Notes under the pieces: generated by a model
What the model was told of the DNA's origin: nothing
The model's database searches: none
What the model saw: the letters and a program-made list of their open reading frames with translations, nothing else
Assembly (NCBI RefSeq): GCF_017301615.1
Contig: NZ_CP059066.1
Location: 1,471,001 to 1,535,000 of the forward strand
Direction: 5' to 3'
Source: Koleobacter methoxysyntrophicus
GTDB taxonomy: Bacteria; Bacillota; Thermosediminibacteria; Koleobacterales; Koleobacteraceae
Length of the DNA: 64,000 bases
Made by a program: the position numbers and the translations under genes
Part shown: positions 8,349-20,287 of the stretch, in pieces
Layout of the letters: every line of letters starts with the position of its first letter
Position numbering within the stretch: position 1 is the stretch's first letter

Positions 8349-9512
8349 ATGATAAGACGGCTCAGCCGGTTTTTTGTTAAACTGGTAGAGAAATACCTTC
8401 CTGATCCCTTCCTTTTTGCTGTTATATTGACCTTAATAGTTTATGTAATGGGCATAGTGATTGCCGGTAATTCCCCACTTGAGATGATGATTCATTGGGG
8501 TAATGGCTTCTGGAATCTCCTGGCTTTTTCCATGCAGATGGTATTGGTCCTGGTAACAGGCCACGTGCTGGCCAGCAGCCCGTTTTTTAAGAGGTTTATG
8601 AAAAGGGTTGCCTTATCAATAAAAAATCCTGCCCAAGCTATAATGCTTACCTCATTCATATCAGCTGTAGCCTGCTGGATTAACTGGGGTTTCGGGCTGG
8701 TCATAGGGGCGCTTTTAGCGAAAGAGATTGCTAAAAACAACAGAGGTATAGATTACAGGCTTCTGATCGCTAGTGCTTATTCAGGATTTGTTGTCTGGCA
8801 CGCGGGGCTATCAGGTTCAGCACCATTACAGGTAGCAACTGCCGGGCATTTCCTCGAGAAGACAATTGGACTCGTGCCAACAAGCCAGACCCTTTTTGCT
8901 CCATTTAACCTGATTCCAGCATTTGTTATAATAATTACATTACCGTTCATAAATAAAATGATGGTGCCGTCAGAGGAGGAAGTAGTTGAAATCGATCCAT
9001 CTCTTTTAGTAGAAGAGAAAGAAGAAAAGATTGTTGTAAGCACACCTGCAGATAAAATGGAAAACAGCCCCGTATTATCGGTAATAATAGGTATTTTAGG
9101 GTTAGGATATATAATCTATTACTTCTCTACCAAGGGATTTGCCCTTAACCTAAATATAGTAAACTTTATATTCATGTTCCTGGGTATACTGTTCCATGGA
9201 ACCCCCAGGAGATATCTCGATGCCCTCTTAGAGGCTGTTAAAGGCGCGGGAGGAATAATACTTCAGTTCCCCTTCTATGCGGGAATAATGGGTATGATGG
9301 TTAGTTCAGGATTGGCAGCTATCATATCGCAATGGTTCGTTAACATTTCAACTCCTGCAACTTTTCCGTTTTTCACGTTCTTGAGTGCAGGACTTGTTAA
9401 CTTCTTCGTGCCTTCCGGGGGAGGTCAGTGGGCAGTTCAAGGCCCCATTATGATTCCTGCAGGCTTGGAATTAGGTGTAGATACAGGTAAGACTGTAATG
9501 GCGGTAGCATAG
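8349..9512 (+). CDS. short-chain fatty acid carrier, AtoE family, cut short by an in-frame TAG
   Basis: A hydrophobic transporter of the AtoE family, starting at ATG 8349 behind AAAGGAGGCG. It resembles E. coli AtoE from the start (RLSRFFVKLVEKYLPDPFLF, GNGFWNLLAFSMQMVLVLVTGH, INWGFGLVIGALLAKE) to the C-terminal region (FPFYAGIMGMM, FFVPSGGGQWAVQGP). The open frame stops at TAG 9510-9512, after MAVA. The same frame continues with GDAWTNMIQPFWALPALG, the normal AtoE C terminus. The stop therefore replaces an internal codon (Tyr in E. coli AtoE, commonly Trp in relatives as I recall) and removes ~50 residues with the last membrane segment. The product is probably inactive unless the stop is read through or is a sequencing error. 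Confidence 0.85.
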   Translation: MIRRLSRFFVKLVEKYLPDPFLFAVILTLIVYVMGIVIAGNSPLEMMIHWGNGFWNLLAFSMQMVLVLVTGHVLASSPFFKRFMKRVALSIKNPAQAIMLTSFISAVACWINWGFGLVIGALLAKEIAKNNRGIDYRLLIASAYSGFVVWHAGLSGSAPLQVATAGHFLEKTIGLVPTSQTLFAPFNLIPAFVIIITLPFINKMMVPSEEEVVEIDPSLLVEEKEEKIVVSTPADKMENSPVLSVIIGILGLGYIIYYFSTKGFALNLNIVNFIFMFLGILFHGTPRRYLDALLEAVKGAGGIILQFPFYAGIMGMMVSSGLAAIISQWFVNISTPATFPFFTFLSAGLVNFFVPSGGGQWAVQGPIMIPAGLELGVDTGKTVMAVA

Positions 9513-9662
9513 GGGGATGCGTGGACTAACATGATCCAGCCCTTCTGGGCCTTACCGGCATTGGGGATAGCAGGTTTGGGGGCAAGGGATATTATGGGAT
9601 ACTGTATAGTAGTTCTCCTTTACACAGGTATTATAGTAGGTTTAAGCTTACTCCTACTATGA
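9513..9662 (+). pseudogene. detached C-terminal part of the AtoE-like carrier
   Basis: Forty-nine codons follow in the same frame as the carrier upstream of TAG 9510, ending at TGA 9660-9662. The translation begins GDAWTNMIQPFWALP and ends with GYCIVVLLYTGIIVGLSL, the conserved AtoE C terminus. No ribosome-binding site or start supports separate translation. Confidence 0.8.
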
Positions 9663-9748
9663 AGACTGCTAATCTGTGAAATAAAAAGTTTTAATTTTTA
9701 ACCCGGTTGGTGGCAAGTAAAGACCTGAAATAAACCAAATACTGTTGT

Positions 9749-9776
9749 GCCCCCTGATTTCCGGGGGGCTCCCTTT
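9749..9776 (+). terminator. probable intrinsic terminator after the CoA-transferase operon
   Basis: Stem GCCCCC / GGGGGC with a 9-base loop, followed by TCCCTTTTCT. It is the only strong hairpin between the carrier gene and the ATPase promoter. The T run is interrupted. Confidence 0.55.
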
Positions 9777-9852
9777 TCTATTCAGTAAACGTTTAGCCTG
9801 CGGTATTGAATTAATAAAAGCACATAAGCCACTGTTATTTGGCATAGTCACA
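9775..9852. repeat. dispersed repeat, copy 2 (short form)
   Basis: ATTCAGTAAACG, then CACATAAGCCACTGTTATTTGGC, then ATAGTCA. These match, in the same order, ACTCAGGAAACG, CACATAAGCGACTGTTAATTTGGC and ATAGTCA of copy 3 (25208-25395). The inner hairpin section of copy 3 is absent. Confidence 0.55.
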
Positions 9853-9967
9853 TTTTTTTAATAAAAATTGAAATAATAATAAGGATAAACAAGATATTCA
9901 ATGGTTTTAAGAAAAAAATAAAAAATCTCACAAACTCAGTTTGTTAGAAATTTAACATACTTTGTGG

Positions 9968-10000
9968 TATAATAGGAGGAAATTGAGAAATTCCCTCCCA
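9968..10000 (+). promoter_or_regulatory. possible extended -10 promoter with adjoining inverted repeat
   Basis: TGGTATAAT is an extended -10 element (TATAAT at 9968-9973) without a clear -35. GGAGG-A-AATT and AATT-C-CCTCC form an imperfect inverted repeat just after it (9976-10000), a possible operator. Weaker than the promoter at 10011. Confidence 0.35.
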
Positions 10001-10010
10001 AGCCCTGTTG

Positions 10011-10039
10011 TTGAAAAGTCGATATCTATAGTGTATAAT
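10011..10039 (+). promoter_or_regulatory. sigma-A-type promoter of the atpZIB-ntp operon
   Basis: TTGAAA (10011-10016), a 17-base spacer and TATAAT (10034-10039). It lies just upstream of the ribosome-binding site AAGGTGAT of atpZ. No terminator is seen from here to 19852, so it may drive the whole ATPase block. Confidence 0.7.
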
Positions 10040-10053
10040 TGAAGGTGATTAAT

Positions 10054-10275
10054 TTGAAGGGCTGGAATATGAAAGGCCTTTACGGCTTATCACTGGTGGG
10101 TTTTCTGGGTTTTTCTATTGCTCTGCCCCTTATAGGCGGAATATATCTGGGGAGGGTTTTAGATGAACGCCTGGGTACCCAACCGCTGTTGTTAATTTTA
10201 GGGATCCTTTTAGGGATAGGTACGGGCTTCAGGAGTGCGTATATAGTTTTAAGCAGAGGCCCTAAGGGGAAGTGA
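10054..10275 (+). CDS. atpZ: AtpZ/AtpI-family F-ATPase accessory protein
   Basis: A 73-residue membrane protein with two predicted helices: GLSLVGFLGFSIALPLIGGI, then LLLILGILLGIGTGFRSAYI. Between them lies YLGRVLDERLGTQP, the typical AtpZ loop. TTG 10054 is preferred because AAGGTGAT lies five bases upstream; an upstream in-frame TTG at 10039 falls inside the -10 box. AtpZ proteins, encoded at the head of F-ATPase operons, help assemble or stabilise the Na+/H+ c-ring. Here it opens an operon that continues into a V-ATPase. Confidence 0.8.
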   Translation: MKGWNMKGLYGLSLVGFLGFSIALPLIGGIYLGRVLDERLGTQPLLLILGILLGIGTGFRSAYIVLSRGPKGK

Positions 10276-10283
10276 GATGCTGA

Positions 10284-10661
10284 TTGAACTTTCAGAATCT
10301 TCAATTTCTAATAATTAGGAAAACATTAATCGCGGCATCCTTTATATCTATAATTATACTGTATGCATTTGATGAAATAACTTCACTATTCTGGTTTTTT
10401 TATGGTATCATTATAAGCATATTAAACTTTAGATTATTAGCTTTAAATGTAAAAAAGTCCATTAGAATGACCCCTGAAAAATCCAGGATATATGCATTTA
10501 CTGGATATACCGTCAGGTATGTTCTGAATTTTATTGCCTTTATGGTTGCCGTTAAATCTTCGGCAACCGGCTTATTACTGGCTGCTGCAGGATATTTGCT
10601 CATCAAAGCTGTAATAATTGCTGACCCATTTTTAAATCACCTGAAATTCAGGAAGGAGTAG
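10284..10661 (+). CDS. atpI: ATP synthase subunit I (AtpI-like)
   Basis: A 125-residue protein with about four membrane helices and a positively charged tail (NHLKFRKE). Its position between atpZ and atpB and its hydropathy pattern fit the ATP synthase I family, chaperones for c-ring assembly. Sequence conservation in this family is low, so context carries much of the call. TTG 10284 is the likely start; GGGGAAGTGAG lies upstream. It lies 8 bases after atpZ and 8 bases before atpB. Confidence 0.75.
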   Translation: MNFQNLQFLIIRKTLIAASFISIIILYAFDEITSLFWFFYGIIISILNFRLLALNVKKSIRMTPEKSRIYAFTGYTVRYVLNFIAFMVAVKSSATGLLLAAAGYLLIKAVIIADPFLNHLKFRKE

Positions 10662-10669
10662 GATAAAAG

Positions 10670-11329
10670 GTGGATTTCTTCCCCCGTGTGATTTTTTCCT
10701 TTAAAGCCTTCGGTCAAACTGTTGAAATTACTGAAACTGTAATAGTAACATGGTTTATAATGGCGCTGCTAACACTGGTGGCCATATACAGCACCCGGAA
10801 ACTGAAAACCCTACCCGAAGGATTACAAAATGGGGTTGAGATTTTTGTGGAAGGCGTAGAATGGCTGATAGTAAATACAATGGGGGAAAAAGGAAGGGGG
10901 TTTATTCCGTTTATTGGCAGTCTCGGTTTATTCCTCCTTTCAGCAAACCTTATTGGGCTGGCTGCCTTAAGGCCGCCAACTTCTGACTTGAGTACGACCC
11001 TTGCCCTTGCAACTATTGTTTTTGTACTGACCCAGTATTATGGTATAAAGGAAAAGGGGCTAATTTCATATTTAAAAGGGTTTGCCCGACCCCTGCCATT
11101 AATGTTACCCCTCAACATAATAGGGGAGCTGGCGAATCCATTTTCCATGGCGTTTCGTCTCTTCGGCAATATCCTGGGAGGCGTAATTATAATGGGGCTC
11201 CTTTACAGGGCAGCACCCGTATTAATCCCCGTGCCCCTCCATATATATTTCGATATTTTTGCGGGGATAATCCAGACTTTTATTTTTATTATGCTTGCAA
11301 TGGTCTTTATTTCAATGGCCATGGATTAA
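10670..11329 (+). CDS. atpB: F-type ATP synthase subunit a
   Basis: A 219-residue Fo a subunit, starting at GTG 10670 behind AAGGAG. The conserved helix PLNIIGELANPFSMAFRLFGN carries the essential stator Arg163; GIIQTFIFIMLAMVFIS forms the last helix. It provides the ion half-channels against the c-ring. It is the only F-type a subunit in the window, yet the c, b, delta, alpha, gamma, beta and epsilon genes lie ~25.7 kb away at 36986-43235. It is followed after 29 bases by V-ATPase genes, an unusual arrangement. Confidence 0.93.
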   Translation: MDFFPRVIFSFKAFGQTVEITETVIVTWFIMALLTLVAIYSTRKLKTLPEGLQNGVEIFVEGVEWLIVNTMGEKGRGFIPFIGSLGLFLLSANLIGLAALRPPTSDLSTTLALATIVFVLTQYYGIKEKGLISYLKGFARPLPLMLPLNIIGELANPFSMAFRLFGNILGGVIIMGLLYRAAPVLIPVPLHIYFDIFAGIIQTFIFIMLAMVFISMAMD

Positions 11330-11358
11330 GAATATATAGATAAGGTGGTGATGGAACA

Positions 11359-11671
11359 TTGACAATCGAAGAAATAAAAGCTGTTAAAGAAGCTGAAAAG
11401 GAAGCTGAAAAAATCCGCATCGATGCCCAGAAGAGGGCAGCCCAGATTATCAAGGAGGCCAAGAATAAGGCAGAAGAACTCATCGAACAAGCGATAAAAG
11501 AAGCCGAACATGAAGGAACAAATATGGTAAGGGATGCCGAAGAATCCAGTTCAAAGGAGGTTGACAATATAAAGAAGGAATATGAACAAAAATATAAAGT
11601 TATGGAAGAACAGGCTTTGAAAAATATGGATAAAGCCGTAAACTTTATTATGGAGAGGATAGTGACGACCA

Positions 11672-11685
<14 letters not shown>
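11359..11685 (+). CDS. ntpF: V-type ATPase peripheral stalk subunit G/H (NtpF-like)
   Basis: A 108-residue, highly charged coiled-coil protein (repeated EAEKEAEKI, AQKRAAQIIKEA, KAEELIEQAIKEAEHEG). It matches the small peripheral-stalk subunit that opens bacterial V-ATPase operons. The start is TTG 11359 behind AAGGTGGTG. The last codons overlap the start of ntpI by 14 bases. It pairs with subunit E to form the stator stalk. Primary sequence is low in complexity, so position is important evidence. Confidence 0.82.
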
Positions 11686-14090
<2,405 letters not shown>

Positions 14091-14103
14091 GGGAGTGGGC
14101 TAA

Positions 14104-14706
14104 ATGGAAGGAATGGAGAAAATTAAAGAGAGGATTTTGGAGGATGCCCGCCGTGAAGCCGATAAAATAATCCGGGGAGCAGAAAAGGAAGCCCAGAATA
14201 TACTTGACCATGCTGAGAAAACTGCCCGGCAAAGGAAAAAGGCCTTATATGAAAAGGCACAAAAGGATTCTCAGGAGGCCAGGAGGAAAACCCTGGCTAT
14301 GGCTGAACTTGAGATGCGTAAAGGACTGCTGGCAGTAAAACAGAAAATGGTCGATACAGCCTTCGAGAGAGCCCTGGAAAAACTCCGGAATCTGGAAGGC
14401 AAAGATTACGAAAATATGATCATGGGGATGATGGAAAAGGCCGTTGAAACGGGGAATGAAGAGATAATTCTTTCCCCCAATGACCTTAAAAAGTTTAAAC
14501 CGGAATTTTTGTCAACTGTTAACCAAAGGCTTTCAAAGAAAGGAATAAAATCAAACCTTAAGATTGCCGAGGAAACCAGAAATATCCAGGGAGGTTTTAT
14601 TTTAAAAGGTGAAGGGGTAGAAGTCAACAATTCTTTTGAATCCATCATAAGAATGGAAAGAGATGAAATAGAATCCCAGGTTGCAGCTATCCTCTTCGGG
14701 GAATAA
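14104..14706 (+). CDS. ntpE: V-type ATPase subunit E
   Basis: A 200-residue peripheral stalk subunit. The N-terminal half is a charged coiled coil (ILEDARREADKIIRGAEKEA, AEKTARQRKKALYEKAQ). The C-terminal head has the family ending NIQGGFILKGEGVEVNNSFE and RDEIESQVAAILFGE. ATG 14104 follows GGGAGTGGG. It forms the stator stalk with NtpF and sits between K and C as in E. hirae. Confidence 0.92.
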   Translation: MEGMEKIKERILEDARREADKIIRGAEKEAQNILDHAEKTARQRKKALYEKAQKDSQEARRKTLAMAELEMRKGLLAVKQKMVDTAFERALEKLRNLEGKDYENMIMGMMEKAVETGNEEIILSPNDLKKFKPEFLSTVNQRLSKKGIKSNLKIAEETRNIQGGFILKGEGVEVNNSFESIIRMERDEIESQVAAILFGE

Positions 14707-14719
14707 AGGGGGGACCTCA

Positions 14720-15721
14720 ATGTCAAGCAACGAATATCTATATGCAGTTTCGAGGATAAAAGCCCTGGAAACAAAATTGCTTACTAAAAGCATCGTGGAA
14801 AGAATGCTGGAGGCCCCGACAGCCCAGGACGCCTTGAAAATCCTGGGAGAAACGGAGTACGGAACCTCTTTTGGAGAAGTGGAAAGTGTCTATGACTTTG
14901 AAAAGGTTATAAACAATGAACTTAAAAAGACGTATAAGGTAATTGATGAATCTACAAAAAACCCTCTTTTTACCAGACTGTCAACCCTTAGGTATGATTT
15001 CCACAATCTCAAGGTTTTGATAAAAGGGGAGTACCTCGGTGAGGATTATCAGAGGATTACCACGGAACTGGGGACGGTTCCTGTAGATAAAATTTTAAGG
15101 GCTGTTCGGGAAATGGATTATAAAGACCTGCCGCCTTTTATGAAACAGGCAGCAGAAGAAGCAGTGGTAGATTTCGAATTCCACAAAGACCCCCAGAGGA
15201 TCGATCTTATACTGGACAGACACCTTTTTAGAAATTTATATAAAACAGCCAGAGAAACGGGTCATAGATTCCCGGTAGAGGTAATTTCCACAGAGATTGA
15301 CCTCATAAATATCAATACCTTTTTAAGGGCCAGGAAAATGGGCCGGGACGCCCGGTTTTTGGAGAGTGCTCTCCTGGATAACGGGACACTGGATAAATCC
15401 CTGTTCCTCGAGAGCCTTAATGAGCCTTTAGGGGGCTTTATAGAAAGACTTTCCATGGGCAGATACGGCGAACTGGCCGGTGAAGGCATTCAATCAGTAG
15501 AAGAAACTAAAAGCACCACAGCCCTTGAAAAGATGATGGATGATTTCCTCCTGAATATGGTTAAAAAGGGCAAACTTGCCCCTTTCGGGGTAGAGCCCAT
15601 TATCGGTTACATTAAAGCCAGAGAAAATGAGGGGAAAATCATCAGGATGATAATGGTTGGCAAGATCAATCAGGTCCCTGCTGATAAAATAAGAGAAAGG
15701 TTACGTGATGTCTATGTATAA
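14720..15721 (+). CDS. ntpC: V-type ATPase subunit C
   Basis: A 333-residue subunit C (V0 d-like), the socket between the membrane ring and the central stalk. Recognisable blocks: EYLYAVSRIKALETKLL, DFHNLKVLIKGEYLGED, INTFLRARKMGRDA, FGVEPIIGYIKARENE and the C-terminal [23 protein letters not shown] (quoted in parts). ATG 14720 follows AAGGGGGGACC. Its stop overlaps the start of the next gene by 14 bases. Confidence 0.92.
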   Translation: MSSNEYLYAVSRIKALETKLLTKSIVERMLEAPTAQDALKILGETEYGTSFGEVESVYDFEKVINNELKKTYKVIDESTKNPLFTRLSTLRYDFHNLKVLIKGEYLGEDYQRITTELGTVPVDKILRAVREMDYKDLPPFMKQAAEEAVVDFEFHKDPQRIDLILDRHLFRNLYKTARETGHRFPVEVISTEIDLININTFLRARKMGRDARFLESALLDNGTLDKSLFLESLNEPLGGFIERLSMGRYGELAGEGIQSVEETKSTTALEKMMDDFLLNMVKKGKLAPFGVEPIIGYIKARENEGKIIRMIMVGKINQVPADKIRERLRDVYV

Positions 15722-16055
15722 GCTGGGTATAATCGGAGATAAGGATACGGTTCTGGCTTTTAAAGCCCTGGGGCTTTCTACCTATCCGGTGGTTGAGCCC
15801 GGGGAAGCTGAGCGGGCCTTAAAAAAGATGGTCACGGAAAATTATGCAGTTGTCTTTATTACAGAGCAGATAGCGGAAGAGATAAAGGATACTGTCGATG
15901 AGTATTCTCAAAATATCTTGCCGTCAATTATCCTTATTCCCAATAACCAGGGTTCTACGGGAATCGGCTTGAAGAAAATAAAAAGCTCTGTAGAAAAGGC
16001 TATAGGAGTAGATATTTTATTTGAAAGTGAGGGAGAGGAAATTGAAAGAAGGTAG
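15708..16055 (+). CDS. ntpG: V-type ATPase subunit F (NtpG)
   Basis: A 115-residue central stalk subunit. It has the family start [20 protein letters not shown] and the block [14 protein letters not shown], and ends in [20 protein letters not shown] 15708 lies 7 bases after AAAGG; GTG 15705 is also possible. It overlaps ntpC upstream and ntpA downstream. It binds subunit D in the rotor. Confidence 0.9.
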   Translation: MSMYKLGIIGDKDTVLAFKALGLSTYPVVEPGEAERALKKMVTENYAVVFITEQIAEEIKDTVDEYSQNILPSIILIPNNQGSTGIGLKKIKSSVEKAIGVDILFESEGEEIERR

Positions 16056-17814
16056 GATTACCAAGGTTTCTGGTCCCCTTGTTGTTGCAGAAGGCCTTGA
16101 CAACGCCAAGATGTTCGATGTGGTAAGGGTCGGGCCTATGCGGCTCATCGGGGAAGTTATAGAAATCCGCGGCAGCAAGGCTTCTATTCAGGTTTATGAA
16201 GAGACTGCCGGATTAAGCCCCGGAGACCCGGTAGTAACTACGGGTGAACCACTGAGCGTTGAACTGGCTCCGGGTATGCTTGAAGGGATCTTTGATGGTA
16301 TTCAGAGGCCCTTAAATCTAATCGAAGAAAAAGCAGGGGCGTTTATTACAAGGGGTATAGAAGTACCCTCTATAGATAGAGAAAAGAAATGGAAGTTCGA
16401 GCCCAGGGTTAAGCCGGGAGATAAGGTGCAGGGCGGAGATATAATCGGTACCGTTCAGGAAACGGTAATCGTAGAGCACAGGATAATGGTGCCCCACGGA
16501 ATAGAGGGGACTGTGGAAGAGATTAAATCAGGGGAATTTACTGTTGTTGATACCATTGCCAGGATAAAGACCGCTGAGGGCATAAAAGAAATACAGATGC
16601 TTCAAAAATGGCCTGTTCGTAAGATAAGGCCGTATAAAAAGAAACTGGCTCCGGAAGAGCCGATGTCAACAGGGCAGAGGGTTATCGATACCTTTTTCCC
16701 TGTAGCTAAAGGAGGAACGGCATGTATCCCTGGGCCTTTCGGAAGCGGGAAAACTGTTGTCCAGCACCAGCTTGCAAAATGGGCCGATGCCGACATTGTG
16801 GTATATATAGGGTGCGGAGAACGGGGTAATGAGATGACCGACGTTCTTCTGGAATTCCCGGAACTGACAGACCCTAAGAGCGGCGAACCGCTTATGAAAC
16901 GGACCGTTCTTATTGCCAATACCTCAAATATGCCCGTTGCGGCCAGGGAGGCTTCAATATACACGGGGATCACAATAGCCGAGTATTTCAGAGACATGGG
17001 ATACAGTGTTGCCCTGATGGCCGATTCTACCTCCCGCTGGGCAGAAGCCTTAAGGGAGATGTCAGGCCGTCTTGAGGAAATGCCCGGTGAGGAAGGTTAT
17101 CCCGCATATCTTGCTTCGAGGCTGGCTGAGTTTTATGAGAGGGCCGGCAAGGTTGTGTGTGCGGGAAGCGATGACCGCATAGGTGCCCTAACGGCCGTTG
17201 GCGCCGTATCACCGCCGGGTGGGGACCTTTCTGAACCCGTTACCCAGGGTACATTGAGGGTTGTTAAGGTGTTCTGGGCCCTGGATGCAGCCCTGGCATA
17301 TGCCCGACACTTCCCGGCCATAAACTGGCTGACCAGTTATTCCCTGTATCTGGATAAGATCGAGGAATGGATAGACAAACAGATTAACCAGGAATGGAGC
17401 AGTTTAAGGGCTGAGGCAATGAGATTGCTGCAGGAAGAATCAGAACTTCAGGAAATCGTAAGGCTGGTAGGTATTGATGCCCTTTCGGTAAAGGACAGGT
17501 TGACCCTGGAGTCAGCCAAGTCCATTAGGGAGGATTATCTCCACCAGAATGCCTTTCACGAAGTGGATACCTATGCCTCCCTCAAGAAACAGTACAGCAT
17601 GTTAAAGCTTATAATTATGTTCCACAATGAGGCCAACAAAGCCATTGATGCCGGTGCGGCCTTTAAAGATATAGTAAACCTCCCGGTAAGGGAAAAAATA
17701 GCCAGAGCGAAATATATTCCTGAAGACAGGATAGAAGAAATAAATGCTATACAGAAGGATATCAAAGAACAGCTTGAGGCCCTGGTGACAGAGGGAGGGA
17801 TGTTAAGTGCTTAA
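16042..17814 (+). CDS. ntpA: V-type ATPase catalytic subunit A
   Basis: A 590-residue catalytic subunit. TTG 16042 behind GGGAGAGGAA gives the normal N terminus [18 protein letters not shown]. Walker A is GPFGSGKT at residues 231-238, where many V-type A subunits have Cys in place of this Ser. Other blocks: [49 protein letters not shown]. The insert at ~115-190 ([16 protein letters not shown]) is the A-type non-homologous region. It hydrolyses or synthesises ATP in the A3B3 head. Confidence 0.96.
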   Translation: MKEGRITKVSGPLVVAEGLDNAKMFDVVRVGPMRLIGEVIEIRGSKASIQVYEETAGLSPGDPVVTTGEPLSVELAPGMLEGIFDGIQRPLNLIEEKAGAFITRGIEVPSIDREKKWKFEPRVKPGDKVQGGDIIGTVQETVIVEHRIMVPHGIEGTVEEIKSGEFTVVDTIARIKTAEGIKEIQMLQKWPVRKIRPYKKKLAPEEPMSTGQRVIDTFFPVAKGGTACIPGPFGSGKTVVQHQLAKWADADIVVYIGCGERGNEMTDVLLEFPELTDPKSGEPLMKRTVLIANTSNMPVAAREASIYTGITIAEYFRDMGYSVALMADSTSRWAEALREMSGRLEEMPGEEGYPAYLASRLAEFYERAGKVVCAGSDDRIGALTAVGAVSPPGGDLSEPVTQGTLRVVKVFWALDAALAYARHFPAINWLTSYSLYLDKIEEWIDKQINQEWSSLRAEAMRLLQEESELQEIVRLVGIDALSVKDRLTLESAKSIREDYLHQNAFHEVDTYASLKKQYSMLKLIIMFHNEANKAIDAGAAFKDIVNLPVREKIARAKYIPEDRIEEINAIQKDIKEQLEALVTEGGMLSA

Positions 17815-19192
17815 GGAATATAAAACCGTTAGAGAAGTTGCCGGCCCCCTGATGCTGGTAGAACAGGTCGAAGGGGTAAAATACGATGAACTGGTGGAAA
17901 TAGAGCTTGCAAACGGTGAAACCAGGAGGGGCAAGGTCCTTGAAGTAAACGGTGATAAAGCCCTGGTGCAGCTCTTTGAAGGGTCAACGGGTATTAATAT
18001 CTATGACGCCAGGGTTAGATTCCTCGGTAAAAGTATAGAGTTACCCGTATCGATGGACATCCTCGGCAGGGTTTTCGATGGGTTCGGGAGGCCCAGAGAC
18101 AACGGCCCGAGGATTATCCCTGAAAAAAGGCTGGATATAAACGGTAACCCTATCAATCCTACGGCCAGGGACTACCCGTCGGAGTTTATTCAAACGGGTA
18201 TATCTGCCATCGACGGGCTGAATACCCTTGTGCGCGGTCAGAAGCTTCCCCTCTTCTCGGGTTCAGGTCTGCCCCACTCACAGCTGGCGGCCCAGATTGC
18301 CCGTCAGGCCAGGGTGCTGGGAGGAGAAGAAAGCAGATTCGCTATAGTATTCGCTGCTATCGGTATAACCTTTGAAGAAGCCGACTTTTTCATTTCCGAT
18401 TTTACAAGGACCGGTGCGATAGACCGCTCTGTCCTGTTTATGAACCTGGCCAATGACCCGGCCATCGAGCGTATAGCGACACCCCGTATGGCGTTGACGG
18501 CAGCGGAATACCTGGCTTATGAAAAGGATATGCACGTCCTTGTAATACTTACAGATATAACCAATTACTGCGAGGCATTGAGGGAGATCTCCGCTGCCCG
18601 TAAAGAGGTGCCCGGCCGCCGCGGTTATCCGGGTTACCTTTACACCGACCTTTCTACGATCTATGAGAGGGCAGGAAGAATTAAGGGCAAAAAGGGTTCT
18701 ATAACCCAGATACCGATCCTGACCATGCCTGAAGATGATAAAACCCACCCTATCCCCGACCTTACGGGATATATCACAGAAGGTCAGATAATCCTCAACA
18801 GGGACCTTTTCAGGAAGGGTATAAACCCGCCTATAGATGTGCTGCCGTCCTTATCCCGTCTCAAGGATAAGGGTATAGGTGCAGGCAAAACCCGGGAGGA
18901 CCATGCGGATACTATGAACCAGCTGTATGCTGCATATGCCCGGGGCAAGGAGGCCAAGGAACTGGCAGCCATCCTCGGAGAAGCGGCTTTGAGTGATGTA
19001 GATAAGCTCTTTGCCAAATTTGCCGATGAATTTGAAAAACGGTACGTATCTCAGGGAGAATACGAAAACCGGAGTATTATCGATACTTTAACTATCGGGT
19101 GGGAGCTTTTAACCATTCTTCCCAAGGCAGAACTCAAGCGGATCAGGGATGAATACATCGATAAGTACCTGCCCGAAAAAGGGGATGCTTAG
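17807..19192 (+). CDS. ntpB: V-type ATPase subunit B
   Basis: A 461-residue non-catalytic nucleotide-binding subunit. GTG 17807 overlaps the 3' end of ntpA and follows GAGGGAGGG. It has [54 protein letters not shown] in place of a Walker A loop, and [20 protein letters not shown]. This lack of a P-loop is normal for B subunits. It forms the A3B3 head with ntpA. Confidence 0.96.
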   Translation: MLKEYKTVREVAGPLMLVEQVEGVKYDELVEIELANGETRRGKVLEVNGDKALVQLFEGSTGINIYDARVRFLGKSIELPVSMDILGRVFDGFGRPRDNGPRIIPEKRLDINGNPINPTARDYPSEFIQTGISAIDGLNTLVRGQKLPLFSGSGLPHSQLAAQIARQARVLGGEESRFAIVFAAIGITFEEADFFISDFTRTGAIDRSVLFMNLANDPAIERIATPRMALTAAEYLAYEKDMHVLVILTDITNYCEALREISAARKEVPGRRGYPGYLYTDLSTIYERAGRIKGKKGSITQIPILTMPEDDKTHPIPDLTGYITEGQIILNRDLFRKGINPPIDVLPSLSRLKDKGIGAGKTREDHADTMNQLYAAYARGKEAKELAAILGEAALSDVDKLFAKFADEFEKRYVSQGEYENRSIIDTLTIGWELLTILPKAELKRIRDEYIDKYLPEKGDA

Positions 19193-19195
19193 GCC

Positions 19196-19834
19196 GTGGA
19201 AATTAGAGTTAATCCAACCCGGATGGAGTTAACCAAACTTAAGAAGCGATTAAAGATAGCCAAAAGGGGCCATAAGCTCTTGAAAGATAAGCAGGATGAG
19301 CTGATTAAGAAGTTCGTGGACCTGGTAAAAAGGAACAAGGAACTGAGGGAACAGGTGGAGAAGGAGCTCACCTCAGCCCTCAGGGACTTTGTTATGGCCA
19401 GGGCCGTAATGCCCGGCGAGGTCCTTGAAGAGAGCCTGATGTATCCTGTAGGCAGTGTCGATATAGAGGTAGGCCGCAAGAATATTATGAGCGTTATTGT
19501 CCCGACTATTAAAGCCGTCCAGCAGCAGGAGAACAAAAACATCTTTTCTTACGGCTTCTACAATACCACAGGTCAGCTGGATGATGCCATAACGGTCCTT
19601 TCGGGGATTCTGCCCAAGCTTCTTGAGCTTGCAGAAGTGGAAAAGACCTGTCAGCTTATGGCTGCCGAAATAGAAAAGACACGCCGAAGGGTTAATGCCT
19701 TAGAGCATATAATGATACCGCAGATGACGGATAAAATTAAGTATATAACTATGAAACTGGATGAAAATGAAAGAGGAAATCTCACCCGCCTGATGAAGAT
19801 AAAGGAAATGGTCATGGTGGAAGGCAGGGTATAG
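19196..19834 (+). CDS. ntpD: V-type ATPase subunit D (central stalk)
   Basis: A 212-residue central shaft subunit starting at GTG 19196, three bases after ntpB. It has VNPTRMELTKLKKRLKIAKR and GHKLLKDKQDELIKKF at the N terminus and RRRVNALEHIMIPQ near the C terminus, all typical of subunit D. Long helices dominate at both ends. It rotates inside the A3B3 head and ends the operon, before a strong terminator. Confidence 0.95.
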   Translation: MEIRVNPTRMELTKLKKRLKIAKRGHKLLKDKQDELIKKFVDLVKRNKELREQVEKELTSALRDFVMARAVMPGEVLEESLMYPVGSVDIEVGRKNIMSVIVPTIKAVQQQENKNIFSYGFYNTTGQLDDAITVLSGILPKLLELAEVEKTCQLMAAEIEKTRRRVNALEHIMIPQMTDKIKYITMKLDENERGNLTRLMKIKEMVMVEGRV

Positions 19835-19851
19835 ATGAGAGTCATGAAAAG

Positions 19852-19885
19852 GTATGCCTTAAAGTAAAAGGCATACTTTTTTTTT
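19852..19885 (+). terminator. intrinsic terminator of the V-ATPase operon
   Basis: Perfect 9-bp stem GTATGCCTT / AAGGCATAC with a short A-rich loop, followed by nine T. It lies 18 bases after the ntpD stop. Confidence 0.9.
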
Positions 19886-20022
19886 ACGGTTTTGGAATCT
19901 GCTTTAATTTAGTTATCGGTGTTTTGGCATATTCCCAGAAAAATTTTTATTTTTACTGGTAAAATTGACCTTGAATTGTTGACAATACACAAAACTATTA
20001 ACTGATGATATGAAAAATTAAC

Positions 20023-20222
20023 AATTCCTGATTTAGGATAAATCAAGGAATTTTGAATAGTCAATAAAAAGCCAAATATTAACGAGCATATATTGTTTTT
20101 AAAATTATATATTTTTTTTATTTTATAAGGATTAACAGTTATACATTAATATTTTTATGAACGGTCGACAATGAATCTAACTAGCTGCTAATGTACCATA
20201 TAATTGAGGGTTAACCCCAATT
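20023..20222 (+). promoter_or_regulatory. AT-rich leader of cluster B with two inverted repeats
   Basis: The gap 19886-20287 has no plausible gene and is very AT-rich. It holds a hairpin AATTCCTGATTT / AAATCAAGGAATT (20023-20052) and a near-palindrome AATTGAGGGTTAACCCCAATT (20202-20222, one bulged A). The second lies 65 bases before the carbamate kinase start and is a reasonable operator candidate, for example for a PucR protein. A TTGACA at 19979 has no convincing -10 partner. Confidence 0.4.
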
Positions 20223-20287
20223 AAGGTTTCGAATTGGGAAGGAGAGGCTCAATAGAAAGATGTCTTTGTAATGAGAGGGGGATTTCA

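Noticed and set aside
9510-9512. TAG in the carrier gene as a pyrrolysine codon
   Set aside because: No pyl genes in the window and no reason for pyrrolysine at this place; a point mutation is simpler.
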